In this document: positions 57,740 to 64,000 of the stretch, piece by piece
Numbering within the stretch: the stretch's first letter is position 1
Layout: every line of letters starts with the position of its first letter
NCBI GenBank assembly: GCA_024236415.1
Contig: JACKKN010000004.1
Coordinates: 215,001 to 279,000 of the forward strand
DNA length: 64,000 nt
Reading direction: 5' to 3'
Source of the DNA: Hyphomicrobiales bacterium
Lineage (GTDB): Bacteria; Pseudomonadota; Alphaproteobacteria; Rhodospirillales; JACKKN01
The notes under the pieces: generated by a model
Database searches by the model: none
What the model was told of the DNA's origin: nothing
What the model saw: only the letters and a program-made list of their open reading frames with translations
Made by a program: the position numbers and the translations under genes

Positions 57740-59248
57740 CTACTTGGACAGGCGCAGCTCGGACAGGTGGTTGGCGACTTCCTTGAACACGTCCTGCAGG
57801 GTGTTGCCGTCGGGGGCGTAGTAGTAGTAGGGCGTGTCGGGGCCGCTGGCGATTTCCTTCAGCAGGATCTGCAGGTCCGTGCCGTCGTTGGCGAACTGGA
57901 TCACATAGATGATCACCCCGTCGGCCTTGATGTTGGCGGCCAGGGTGCGCAGGCGCGCGTCCATCTTGTCCGCGGCCGCGTTGTTCAGGCCGAAGGTGGC
58001 CTTGTAGCCGTCGCCGTTGCCGGCCACGTTCTCGCCGTCGGTCAGCAGCACGATGGCCTGCTGGCGCTTGTATTCGGGGTTGGCCACGGCCTCGGTGAAG
58101 GGGGCGGCCGGCTTGACCACGCGCCAGCCCCAGCCCAGGCCCTGGGTGATGTTGGTGGTGCCCGTGGGGTTGGTCAGGCCGCTGATGGCCGACAGGATGG
58201 TCGCCTTCTGGTTGGTGAGCGCGGTGATGCCGTGGGAGATGCAGCGCTCGCACTCGCCGCCGTTGACCGAGAGCCTGCAGTCCTGGTAGCCGGACACGGG
58301 CTCGCCGCCCCATTGATAGTTGGTGCCGGGGAAGATCGGCTGCCAGCCGACCCAGTCGGCGTTGCCCGTCGTGATCGGCCCCATCAGCACGTCGGCGTCG
58401 TTGTTGTTGTTGCCGTCGTCCAGGAAGCGGTTGAACACGCAACCCTTCCACCCGTAGGGCGGCGCCGTCAGCATGGGCACGGGCGAGTTGTTGGCGAAGT
58501 AGACCACGGACTGGCTGGCCCCGGTCTCGGGGTTGATGAAGTTGGGCACCGCCTGGCTGGTGGTGGAACCGGAATTGAAATAGGTGCCGGCGTAGGTGAC
58601 GTTGACCTTGGCGCTCCACGGCACCACGCCGATGTTCAGGTACTGCTTCTCGATGTTGTCGCCGAACAGGATGTTGACCAGCTCCGTGGCGGCGGAGCGC
58701 GCCGCCTCGATGCGGCTGCCGCCGCCGCTGCCGTCGCTCCAGGTCATGGACCCCGACATGTCGATGGCCAGCACCACGTCCAGCGCGATCATCTGGCGCG
58801 TCACTTCGGTGGCCGAGGACACGGTGATGTAGTCGAACCCGAACAGGGCCATGAAGGTGGTCGGCACGTCGGCCTCGGCGGTCAGGTAGATGGTCTCCTT
58901 GGAATCGTCGACGGTGATGGTCGGGCCGGTGACCGCGGCGTTCAGGAACCCGGTCGGGAAGTTGGTGTCGAAGAACATGTTGATGTCGGCGTCGCGGTGC
59001 TCGGAATAGAAGTTGCGGCCGCCGGCAAGTCCGGCGGCGTCCAGCGCCGACGACAGGCGCGACTTCACCATGTAGGCGCGGGCCACGTCGGTGCCGATGC
59101 CGACGAAACCGATCAGGGGAATGATGGAGAAGGCGACGAAGACCAGCACGGCGCCGCGGTTGTCCGCGTGCAGGCGCCGCAGCCAGCGACGCGGCGCGGC
59201 CGTCCAGCGCGCCGCAAGACCATGCCCAAGTTCGATCCAAGTTTTCAT
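57740..59248 (-). CDS. TadG-like protein with von Willebrand A domain
   Basis: This 502-residue protein has a TadE/G-like lead and helix (HADNRGAVLVFVAFSIIPLIGFVGIGTDVARAYMVKSRLSSALDAAGLAGG) and a VWA domain from about residue 155 with MIDAS DMSGSM, later LLTDGENVAG and IIYVIQFAND. Such proteins are minor Tad components or secreted adhesins. It is convergent with the tadE/F pair, so the locus is not one operon. Confidence 0.87.
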   Translation of the reverse strand: MKTWIELGHGLAARWTAAPRRWLRRLHADNRGAVLVFVAFSIIPLIGFVGIGTDVARAYMVKSRLSSALDAAGLAGGRNFYSEHRDADINMFFDTNFPTGFLNAAVTGPTITVDDSKETIYLTAEADVPTTFMALFGFDYITVSSATEVTRQMIALDVVLAIDMSGSMTWSDGSGGGSRIEAARSAATELVNILFGDNIEKQYLNIGVVPWSAKVNVTYAGTYFNSGSTTSQAVPNFINPETGASQSVVYFANNSPVPMLTAPPYGWKGCVFNRFLDDGNNNNDADVLMGPITTGNADWVGWQPIFPGTNYQWGGEPVSGYQDCRLSVNGGECERCISHGITALTNQKATILSAISGLTNPTGTTNITQGLGWGWRVVKPAAPFTEAVANPEYKRQQAIVLLTDGENVAGNGDGYKATFGLNNAAADKMDARLRTLAANIKADGVIIYVIQFANDGTDLQILLKEIASGPDTPYYYYAPDGNTLQDVFKEVANHLSELRLSK

Positions 59249-59316
59249 GTCGGCATCTACAAGTTATGAGGGCCCAAATTGGGTGATATTTTATATAGAA
59301 AGGCGTATTCAATCAA

Positions 59317-59330
59317 AACAATACATTGTT
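59317..59330. promoter_or_regulatory. AACAAT-AC-ATTGTT palindrome upstream of tadG
   Basis: A perfect 6-base inverted repeat around two bases lies about 70 bp upstream of the tadG start, in an AT-rich stretch that may hold its promoter. It is a candidate operator. The rest of 59249-59471 shows no gene. Confidence 0.4.
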
Positions 59331-59471
59331 TCTAAACTATTTCGAAAACGCTCACGTAATGAAAAAAAGTTTGAATAAAATTGCATCCATTGCCGCGGTG
59401 GCGGGCAGCAGCGGGAACACTGTCGAACCGGGGTGCGCGGCGGTCGGGTTCGGGTGCCGGCGCGGGGACGA

Positions 59472-60716
59472 TCAGGACCGGCCCAGGGCGGCCAGGCGGC
59501 GGTGCAGGACCAGGGCGGCGGCGGCGGCGCCCAGCTGGATGACGGTCAGGAACAGGATCGTCGACGGCCAGTCGGCGCCCAGGCGGACCAGGGCGGCCAC
59601 CGACAGGGGGCCGACGATACCGCCCATGTTGCGGCCGATCATGAGCACGCCGAAGGCCCGGGGGCCGGCCTGGGCGCGGCCATATATGTGGGCCGGCAGG
59701 CTGAACAGCGCGGTTGGGATCAGGCCCACGAAGGCCCCGAACAGGGCCAGCACCACGGCCCCCGGCCAGCCGCCGCCGGCCACCGGCATCAGCGCCAGGA
59801 ACACCGCCGGGACCGCCAGGGCGACGATCAGCAGCCCGGTCACCGGCACGCCGCGGCGCAGCGCCGCCGCCGCCACCAGGTTGAAGACGGCGACGAAGGC
59901 GAAGGGCACCGCGTACAGGCCGGCCGCGCCCTGGCCGCTCTGGCCGAGGACCGAGACCATGCGCTCGGGCAGCCAGGTGAAGAAGCCGATGAACTCCCAG
60001 CTCCACAGGAAGAACACCACCGCGACCAGGGCCATGATCCGGTCGCGGGCCCGGTCGCGTGATCGGTCGGCGTCCCCGGGCGGCGGCGCCGGCCTGGGTC
60101 GGGTGCCGGGGCCCGCCGGCACCGACAGGTTGGCAGCGCCGCGCAGGTGCAGCCAGACGGTCCAGCCGGCCAGGGCCAGGGTGATGGCGATTCCGGTCCT
60201 CCAGACGGCGCGCCATTGCGCCCCCGATGCCGGGTCGCCGCCGGCGGTCGCGGCGGCCAGGCCGGCCGCGGCCAGGGCGCCGATGGGGATCCAGGTGGCG
60301 GTCAGCCCGGCGGCCACCGGCAGGTGGCGGGCGCTGGCGTGGCTGGTGCAATAGGCGGGTCCGGCGATGGCGAGGATGCCGGCGCCCAGTCCCTCCAGCC
60401 CCCGGGCGCCCAGCACCGACCATCCGTTCGCCGGCCAGGCCAGGGCCCAGGCGCTGCCGGCCAGGGCCAGGGCCAGGCCGCCATAGAGGAAGGCCAGCGC
60501 GCCGTGCCGCTGCATGCGCCCGCCCAGGGCCAGGGCGACGGCGATCCCGGTTACCGCGTAGATGGACATGAAGCCGCCGGCGACCAGGGCGTCGTAGCCG
60601 TAGGCGGCCAGCATCTCGGGCAGGACCGGCGGCACCTTCATCTGGTGGAAGGCCGAGACCACGGCGACCGTGAACCCGAACAGGACCCCGGTCCAGTTGG
60701 TGCGCGCCTCATCCAT
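59472..60716 (-). CDS. MFS transporter
   Basis: This 414-residue major facilitator protein has 12 hydrophobic segments split by a charged loop at about 205-230 (GPGTRPRPAPPPGDADRSRDRARDR). The start MDEARTNWTG is chosen; an upstream ATG would add a Pro-rich tail. The substrate is not determinable. It interrupts the Tad locus and shows no link to it. Confidence 0.85.
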   Translation of the reverse strand: MDEARTNWTGVLFGFTVAVVSAFHQMKVPPVLPEMLAAYGYDALVAGGFMSIYAVTGIAVALALGGRMQRHGALAFLYGGLALALAGSAWALAWPANGWSVLGARGLEGLGAGILAIAGPAYCTSHASARHLPVAAGLTATWIPIGALAAAGLAAATAGGDPASGAQWRAVWRTGIAITLALAGWTVWLHLRGAANLSVPAGPGTRPRPAPPPGDADRSRDRARDRIMALVAVVFFLWSWEFIGFFTWLPERMVSVLGQSGQGAAGLYAVPFAFVAVFNLVAAAALRRGVPVTGLLIVALAVPAVFLALMPVAGGGWPGAVVLALFGAFVGLIPTALFSLPAHIYGRAQAGPRAFGVLMIGRNMGGIVGPLSVAALVRLGADWPSTILFLTVIQLGAAAAALVLHRRLAALGRS

Positions 60717-61056
60717 GGCTTCGGCGCCGGCGCCGGCGGGGGCGGGGCGGCGGCGCGGCGGCGCGCGGGGCGGGGAGCGTCGGCATGGGTGTCTGGCGGG
60801 CTGGACTGTTGCGGGACCGGGCCGCGCGTTGGCGCCGGCGCCGGCATCATACCCGGCCGGCGGGGGCGGCGCCACGGGTTCGAACGGGTCGCTTCGGAAA
60901 GATAAAATTTTATGCAATTTAAATAAAAATAAATAAAAATCATGTAATTATCTTTTCATGAAAAATAATCGCAAATAAAAGTTTTGAAAAAGCAATTTTT
61001 TTCGCCTACAGTATTTCCAGATCATCCGATCACCCGTTTTTTTCACGGAGGTAGTT
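60717..61056. promoter_or_regulatory. 340-bp region upstream of flp1 with elements shared with flp3
   Basis: The first half is GC-rich. From 60901 it is AT-rich and contains GATAAAATTTTA (60901-60912), GCAAATAAA (60971-60979) and CCTACA (61015-61020). The same three words, in the same order, occur upstream of flp3 (61857, 61937 and 61966). They are candidate promoter or regulator elements for pilin genes. Confidence 0.5.
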
Positions 61057-61239
61057 ATGAAGTTCGAAACCCTGACCAAGTTCTTCTCCGACGACTCCGG
61101 CGCCACCGCCATCGAGTATGGCCTGATCGCCGCCCTGGTTTCCGTCGCCGCCATCGGCGCCCTGAAGGGCATGGGCGGCTCCCTGGAGCAGATGTTCACC
61201 TCGGTGGGCGGCGAGCTCGACCAGGCCGTCAACAACTAA
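61057..61239 (+). CDS. flp: Flp/Fap-type pilin 1
   Basis: This 60-residue pilin precursor has the lead MKFETLTKFFSDDSG, a prepilin cleavage site after Gly15, then ATAIEYGLIAALVSVAAIGAL with Glu at +5 and Tyr at +6. The mature part is about 45 residues. It is the major subunit type of Flp/Tad pili. The start follows GGAGG. A near-identical copy lies downstream. Confidence 0.95.
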   Translation: MKFETLTKFFSDDSGATAIEYGLIAALVSVAAIGALKGMGGSLEQMFTSVGGELDQAVNN

Positions 61240-61319
61240 GCTCGCCTGACGGGGGACCCTCGATCCCCCCGTTCCAGGACGCCAGGATCGTCAAGCCTTC
61301 GGGACATGACGCCTCCCAG

Positions 61320-61347
61320 GGGAGGTGGCCGGAAACGGCCACCTCCC
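61320..61347 (+). terminator. 12-bp hairpin with GAAA tetraloop after flp1
   Basis: Perfect arms GGGAGGTGGCCG and CGGCCACCTCCC enclose GAAA, followed by GAATTATTTT. About 60 bp including this stem are conserved after flp2. It probably ends the transcript or stabilises abundant pilin mRNA. Confidence 0.8.
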
Positions 61348-61400
61348 GAATTATTTTCGGCGTTCTTGGGTAATGCACTGAAATTCAAAGAGAAATTCTC

Positions 61401-61420
61401 ACCCGAAGTTTTTTTCGGGT
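61401..61420. other. 7-bp inverted repeat upstream of flp2
   Basis: ACCCGAA and TTCGGGT surround a 6-base GTTTTT loop, about 105 bp before the flp2 start. It may be an operator or a weak terminator from flp1. Confidence 0.4.
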
Positions 61421-61524
61421 AAAACACGGCTGAAACAATCGGGAAATTCTTCGGAAATGGGCGGCCACGAGACTGGCATGCGTCGAGACGGGAATGTCTC
61501 GGCTTCATCGCAATGGAGGTTGTT

Positions 61525-61707
61525 ATGAAACTCGAAACCCTGACCAAGTTCTTCCGCGACGACTCCGGCGCCACCGCCATCGAGTATGGCCTGATCGCCG
61601 CCCTGGTTTCCGTTGCCGCCATCGGCGCCCTGAAGGGCATGGGCGGCTCGCTCGAGAGCATGTTCACCTCGGTGGGCGGCGAGCTGGACCAGGCCGTCAA
61701 CAACTAG
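61525..61707 (+). CDS. flp: Flp/Fap-type pilin 2
   Basis: This 60-residue pilin precursor differs from pilin 1 at only a few positions (for example KLETLTKFFRDD and SLESMF). The cleavage site after Gly15 and the ATAIEYGLIAALVSV helix are the same. The start follows GGAGG. It arose by duplication of pilin 1 with its 3' flank. Confidence 0.95.
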   Translation: MKLETLTKFFRDDSGATAIEYGLIAALVSVAAIGALKGMGGSLESMFTSVGGELDQAVNN

Positions 61708-62016
61708 CACCGAATTTGCCGCGGCGACGCCGCCGCGACCGAGATCGTCAAACCCTCGGGTCATGACGCCTCCACCGGGGAGGTGGCCGGAAAAGGCCAC
61801 CTCCCCGGCAAGGGGGACCCCGGCGGGACGGCGAAAAACGCGGGCGGGCGGGGATCGATAAAATTTTAAATAAATTTTGCTTAAATTTAGCGAAAAACAA
61901 CAGGAATTTTTCTGCAAATGTATTGTCAAATTGAGTGCAAATAAAGATTTAGGAATTTTTCGGGCCCTACAATAAAATCGAACCAATAAGAAGGGTGCTT
62001 TTGAGGAGAACGCGGC
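61708..62016. promoter_or_regulatory. 309-bp region between flp2 and flp3
   Basis: It contains the flp2 3' hairpin (61775-61808), then an AT-rich stretch with the GATAAAATTTTA, GCAAATAAA and CCTACA words shared with the flp1 upstream region. No gene is seen. flp3 therefore probably has its own promoter. Confidence 0.5.
61775..61808 (+). terminator. 14-bp hairpin after flp2
   Basis: Perfect arms CCGGGGAGGTGGCC and GGCCACCTCCCCGG enclose GGAAAA. No T-tract follows. It is homologous to the hairpin after flp1, showing that the 3' flank was duplicated with the gene. Confidence 0.75.
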
Positions 62017-62199
62017 ATGAAGCCCAGGCTGATCGGCAAGTTCATTAAAGATGACCTGGGCACCACCGCGATGGAGTACTGCCTGATTGCGGCCCTGGTT
62101 TCGGTGGTCGCCGTCGGCACCCTGAAGGGGATGGGCATCTCGCTGATCACCCTGTTCACGACGGTCCACCAGTCCGTGGAAAGCGGGCAACCGACCTAG
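62017..62199 (+). CDS. flp: divergent Flp-type pilin 3
   Basis: This 60-residue precursor keeps a KFIKDDLG lead, a cleavage site after the Gly, Glu at +5 and Tyr at +6 (TTAMEYCLIAALVSVVAVGTL), but has Cys where the others have Gly at +7, and an unrelated C-terminus (HQSVESGQPT). It may be a minor or alternative pilin. It lies just before the prepilin peptidase gene. Confidence 0.88.
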   Translation: MKPRLIGKFIKDDLGTTAMEYCLIAALVSVVAVGTLKGMGISLITLFTTVHQSVESGQPT

Positions 62200-62326
62200 G
62201 ACGACAGCGACAAGGAACCCCGAGGCCCATCTCAAGAAAGCGGGACGAGAGGAAGAGGACGAAAAGCGAAACACCAAGACCGAGCGACCGTTTATCAGAT
62301 GCCACACTGACAAAACGAGACCCCAG

Positions 62327-62839
62327 ATGCTAGCCACCACCGTTATCGAGTTCTTCTTGATCGCCCTGTTCGTCGGCCTGCTCGGCCTGGCGGCCATGTC
62401 GGACGTCCACGCCTACCGCATCCCCAACCGCATCAGCCTGGCCATCGCCGCGCTGTACCCGGCCTTCGTGCTGGTGCACGGCGACCCGGTCAACTGGCTG
62501 GGCGCCCTGGCGGTGGCGGCCGCGGTGCTGGTGTTCGGGTTCATCCTGTTCGCCACCAACACCGTGGGCGGCGGCGACGTCAAGCTGCTGACCGCCGTGG
62601 CCCTGTGGGCCGGGCCGTCCCTGGTTCTGGAATTCCTGCTGATCACCGCCTTCGCCGGCGGCCTGCTGGCCCTGGTCATGACCAGCGAGCTGCGCTTCAG
62701 CCTGGCCATGGCCGTCGAGCGCATCGGCGGCAAGGGCCTGCGCGACGTGCTGATCGGCAACGTCCTGCCCTACGGTGTTGCCATCGCCGCGGGCGGATTT
62801 TTTGTGGCCTGGAACCTGCTGCGCGGATTTCAAGGCTAG
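62327..62839 (+). CDS. cpaA: prepilin peptidase CpaA/TadV
   Basis: This 170-residue membrane aspartic peptidase cleaves Flp prepilins. Asp residues lie in MSDVHAYRIPNR and GGGDVKLLTA, the two catalytic motifs of the type IV leader peptidase family. It has about six hydrophobic segments. The gene follows the three pilin genes and precedes cpaB, the usual Tad order. Confidence 0.92.
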   Translation: MLATTVIEFFLIALFVGLLGLAAMSDVHAYRIPNRISLAIAALYPAFVLVHGDPVNWLGALAVAAAVLVFGFILFATNTVGGGDVKLLTAVALWAGPSLVLEFLLITAFAGGLLALVMTSELRFSLAMAVERIGGKGLRDVLIGNVLPYGVAIAAGGFFVAWNLLRGFQG

Positions 62840-62851
62840 GGAGCCCCCGTC

Positions 62852-63802
62852 ATGAACCTCCGGACCATCCTGCTCCTCCTCGTCGCCGTGTCCGCCGCCG
62901 GGCTGACCGCCTTCTTCGCCAAGAACTGGCTGTCCTCGGAGCGCGCCGCCATGCTGGCCTCCATGCCGGCCAAGAAGGAGGTGCAGCAGACCCAGGCCGT
63001 GATGGTGCTGGTCGCCGACTCGGCGCTGCTGCCGGGCACCTTCGTCAAGGCGTCGCACCTGCGCTGGCAGGCCTGGCCCGAGGACGGCGTGATCGACAGC
63101 TACTTCGTCAAGGGCAAGCGGTCCGAGAAGGACTTCGAGGGCGCCGTGGTGCGCACCGCCGTGGCCGTGGGCCAGCCCATCACCGACGCCCTGGTGGTCC
63201 ATCCCGGCGAGCGCGGCTTCCTGGCCGCGGTGCTGGAGCCGGGCTTCCGCGCCGTGTCGGTGCCGGTCAACGCCACCTCGGGCATCGCCGGCTTCGTGTT
63301 CCCGGGCGATTCCGTGGACGTGATCCTGACCATGCGCGTGACCGAGAAGGGCAACAAGGAAAAGGAAGAGGACGCCGTGACCCGCTACTTCAGCGAGACC
63401 CTGCTGGAGGACGTGCGGGTGCTGGCCATCGACCAGAAGGTGGAGAACGCCGAGGGCGAGGCCAAGGTGGCCAAGACCGCGACCCTGGAGGTCGACATGA
63501 AGCAGGCCGAGAAGATCGCCATCGGCCTGGAGATGGGCAACCTGTCGCTCAGCCTGCGCGCCCTGGCGCGCGACGAGGAGGGGCAGGGCGGGGTCGAGGT
63601 GGCCGACGCCGAGGGCACGGCGCCCCTGCCCAAGGGCAAGATGAAGCCCGCCGCCAGGCCCAAGCCGCCGCTGCAGAAGAGCTATACCGCCGACATGGAC
63701 GTGTACTACATGCTGGGCAAGCCGCGCGGGTTCAGCCTGGACGGCCGCGGCACCGGCGTGCACGTGATCCACGGCAGCCAGGCCGAAGAACAGAAGTTCT
63801 AG
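62852..63802 (+). CDS. cpaB: Flp pilus assembly protein CpaB/RcpC
   Basis: This 316-residue periplasmic assembly protein has an N-terminal membrane helix (MNLRTILLLLVAVSAAGLTAFFA) and a SAF-like domain followed by AVSVPVNATSGIAGFVFPGDSVDVILTM, the family signature. It is thought to support the secretin. It lies 12 bp after cpaA and 13 bp before the probable secretin gene. Confidence 0.92.
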   Translation: MNLRTILLLLVAVSAAGLTAFFAKNWLSSERAAMLASMPAKKEVQQTQAVMVLVADSALLPGTFVKASHLRWQAWPEDGVIDSYFVKGKRSEKDFEGAVVRTAVAVGQPITDALVVHPGERGFLAAVLEPGFRAVSVPVNATSGIAGFVFPGDSVDVILTMRVTEKGNKEKEEDAVTRYFSETLLEDVRVLAIDQKVENAEGEAKVAKTATLEVDMKQAEKIAIGLEMGNLSLSLRALARDEEGQGGVEVADAEGTAPLPKGKMKPAARPKPPLQKSYTADMDVYYMLGKPRGFSLDGRGTGVHVIHGSQAEEQKF

Positions 63803-63815
63803 AGGGAAAAGCGCC

Positions 63816-64000
63816 ATGTTCACCGACCCCAAGCCACCCATCCGGGCCCGACGCCGCGCCGGCCGCGCCAGAAAGGCCCTGGCCACCTTCGCCGTGGCCA
63901 CGGCGGCCGCCGCCCTGCTGGCCATGTCGACCTCCGTCCTGACCGCGATTGCCACCGCGGTTCCGGCCGCGGCGGTCGAGATCCTGAGCAAGAGCGGCAA
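63816..64000 (+). CDS. cpaC: probable pilus secretin CpaC/RcpA, N-terminus only
   Basis: Only 61 codons are visible before the window ends. A long basic lead with RARRRAGRARKALA is followed by a hydrophobic signal core ATFAVATAAAALLAMSTS, and the mature part begins near AAAVEILSKSG. The position directly after cpaB makes the outer-membrane secretin CpaC the best guess. The ribosome-binding site is AGAGGGAAAA. Confidence 0.65.
   Translation, partial: MFTDPKPPIRARRRAGRARKALATFAVATAAAALLAMSTSVLTAIATAVPAAAVEILSKSG

Noticed and set aside
62330..64000. 556-codon minus-strand frame opposite cpaA-cpaB
   Set aside because: Antisense shadow; His/Gly/Gln-rich translation typical of GC-rich complement frames.

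Overview
The window is very GC-rich, densely coding bacterial DNA with alphaproteobacterial features: homospermidine synthase, TRAP and Dpp uptake systems, form IA RuBisCO with cbbQ/cbbO, and a Flp/Tad pilus locus. I infer a metabolically versatile, probably Rhodospirillales-like alphaproteobacterium able to fix CO2. The taxonomy is inference from gene content. No rRNA, tRNA or CRISPR was seen.

Region 1 (1-3.5 kb, minus strand) is a polyamine operon: agmatinase, pyruvoyl arginine decarboxylase, homospermidine synthase, then a GNAT/C39-peptidase-like fusion cut by the window edge. Together they would convert arginine to agmatine, putrescine and homospermidine.

Region 2 (3.5-15.5 kb) pairs a complete Dpp-type peptide ABC transporter (dppABCDF) and an AroM protein with a divergent set of DUF1177, peptidase E, DUF917 and a hydantoinase/oxoprolinase. 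Between them lies a regulator made of an AroM-like domain fused to a LuxR-type helix-turn-helix. Both conserved cysteines of the AroM paralogue are serines in the regulator. This looks like a little-described catabolic system with an enzyme-derived sensor and is the most interesting part of the window.

Region 3 (15.5-25.7 kb) holds a proline-racemase-superfamily enzyme with Gly at its second catalytic position, a TRAP transporter, a divergent GlxA/AraC regulator, an orphan E1 alpha/beta 2-oxo-acid or acetoin dehydrogenase pair, and a second TRAP transporter.

Region 4 (25.7-32.8 kb) is a Calvin-cycle operon, cbbL-cbbS-cbbQ-cbbO plus two small unknown genes, divergent from cbbR. A palindrome carrying TNA-N7-TNA sites lies between cbbL and cbbR. 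Region 5 (33-38 kb) has xseB-ispA-dxs (isoprenoid precursors), a cupin, a DUF962 protein and a membrane-anchored unknown.

Region 6 (38-41.5 kb) is unlike its surroundings. It has one AT-rich gene of unknown function, then about 1.1 kb without a convincing gene that carries 30-bp tandem repeats, a MITE-like palindrome and dispersed repeats, then DUF169 and a 0.4-kb mosaic of inverted repeats. Region 7 (41.5-56 kb) has mostly metabolic genes: a trans-sulfuration PLP enzyme, a rhodanese with a near-consensus promoter and strong terminator, TlyA, AlaX, GST, a 2-hydroxyacid dehydrogenase, a DUF3604 protein, an NMT1-like binding protein, and an acyl-CoA dehydrogenase/phosphotransferase/DUF6285/enoyl-CoA hydratase operon resembling the levulinate (lva) pathway, followed by a CrtI-like oxidoreductase.

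Region 8 (56.3 kb to the end) is the start of a Flp/Tad locus: two TadE/F-like pseudopilins, a convergent VWA TadG-like protein, an MFS transporter, three flp pilins (two of them duplicated with their 3' hairpins), cpaA, cpaB and the start of a probable cpaC secretin.
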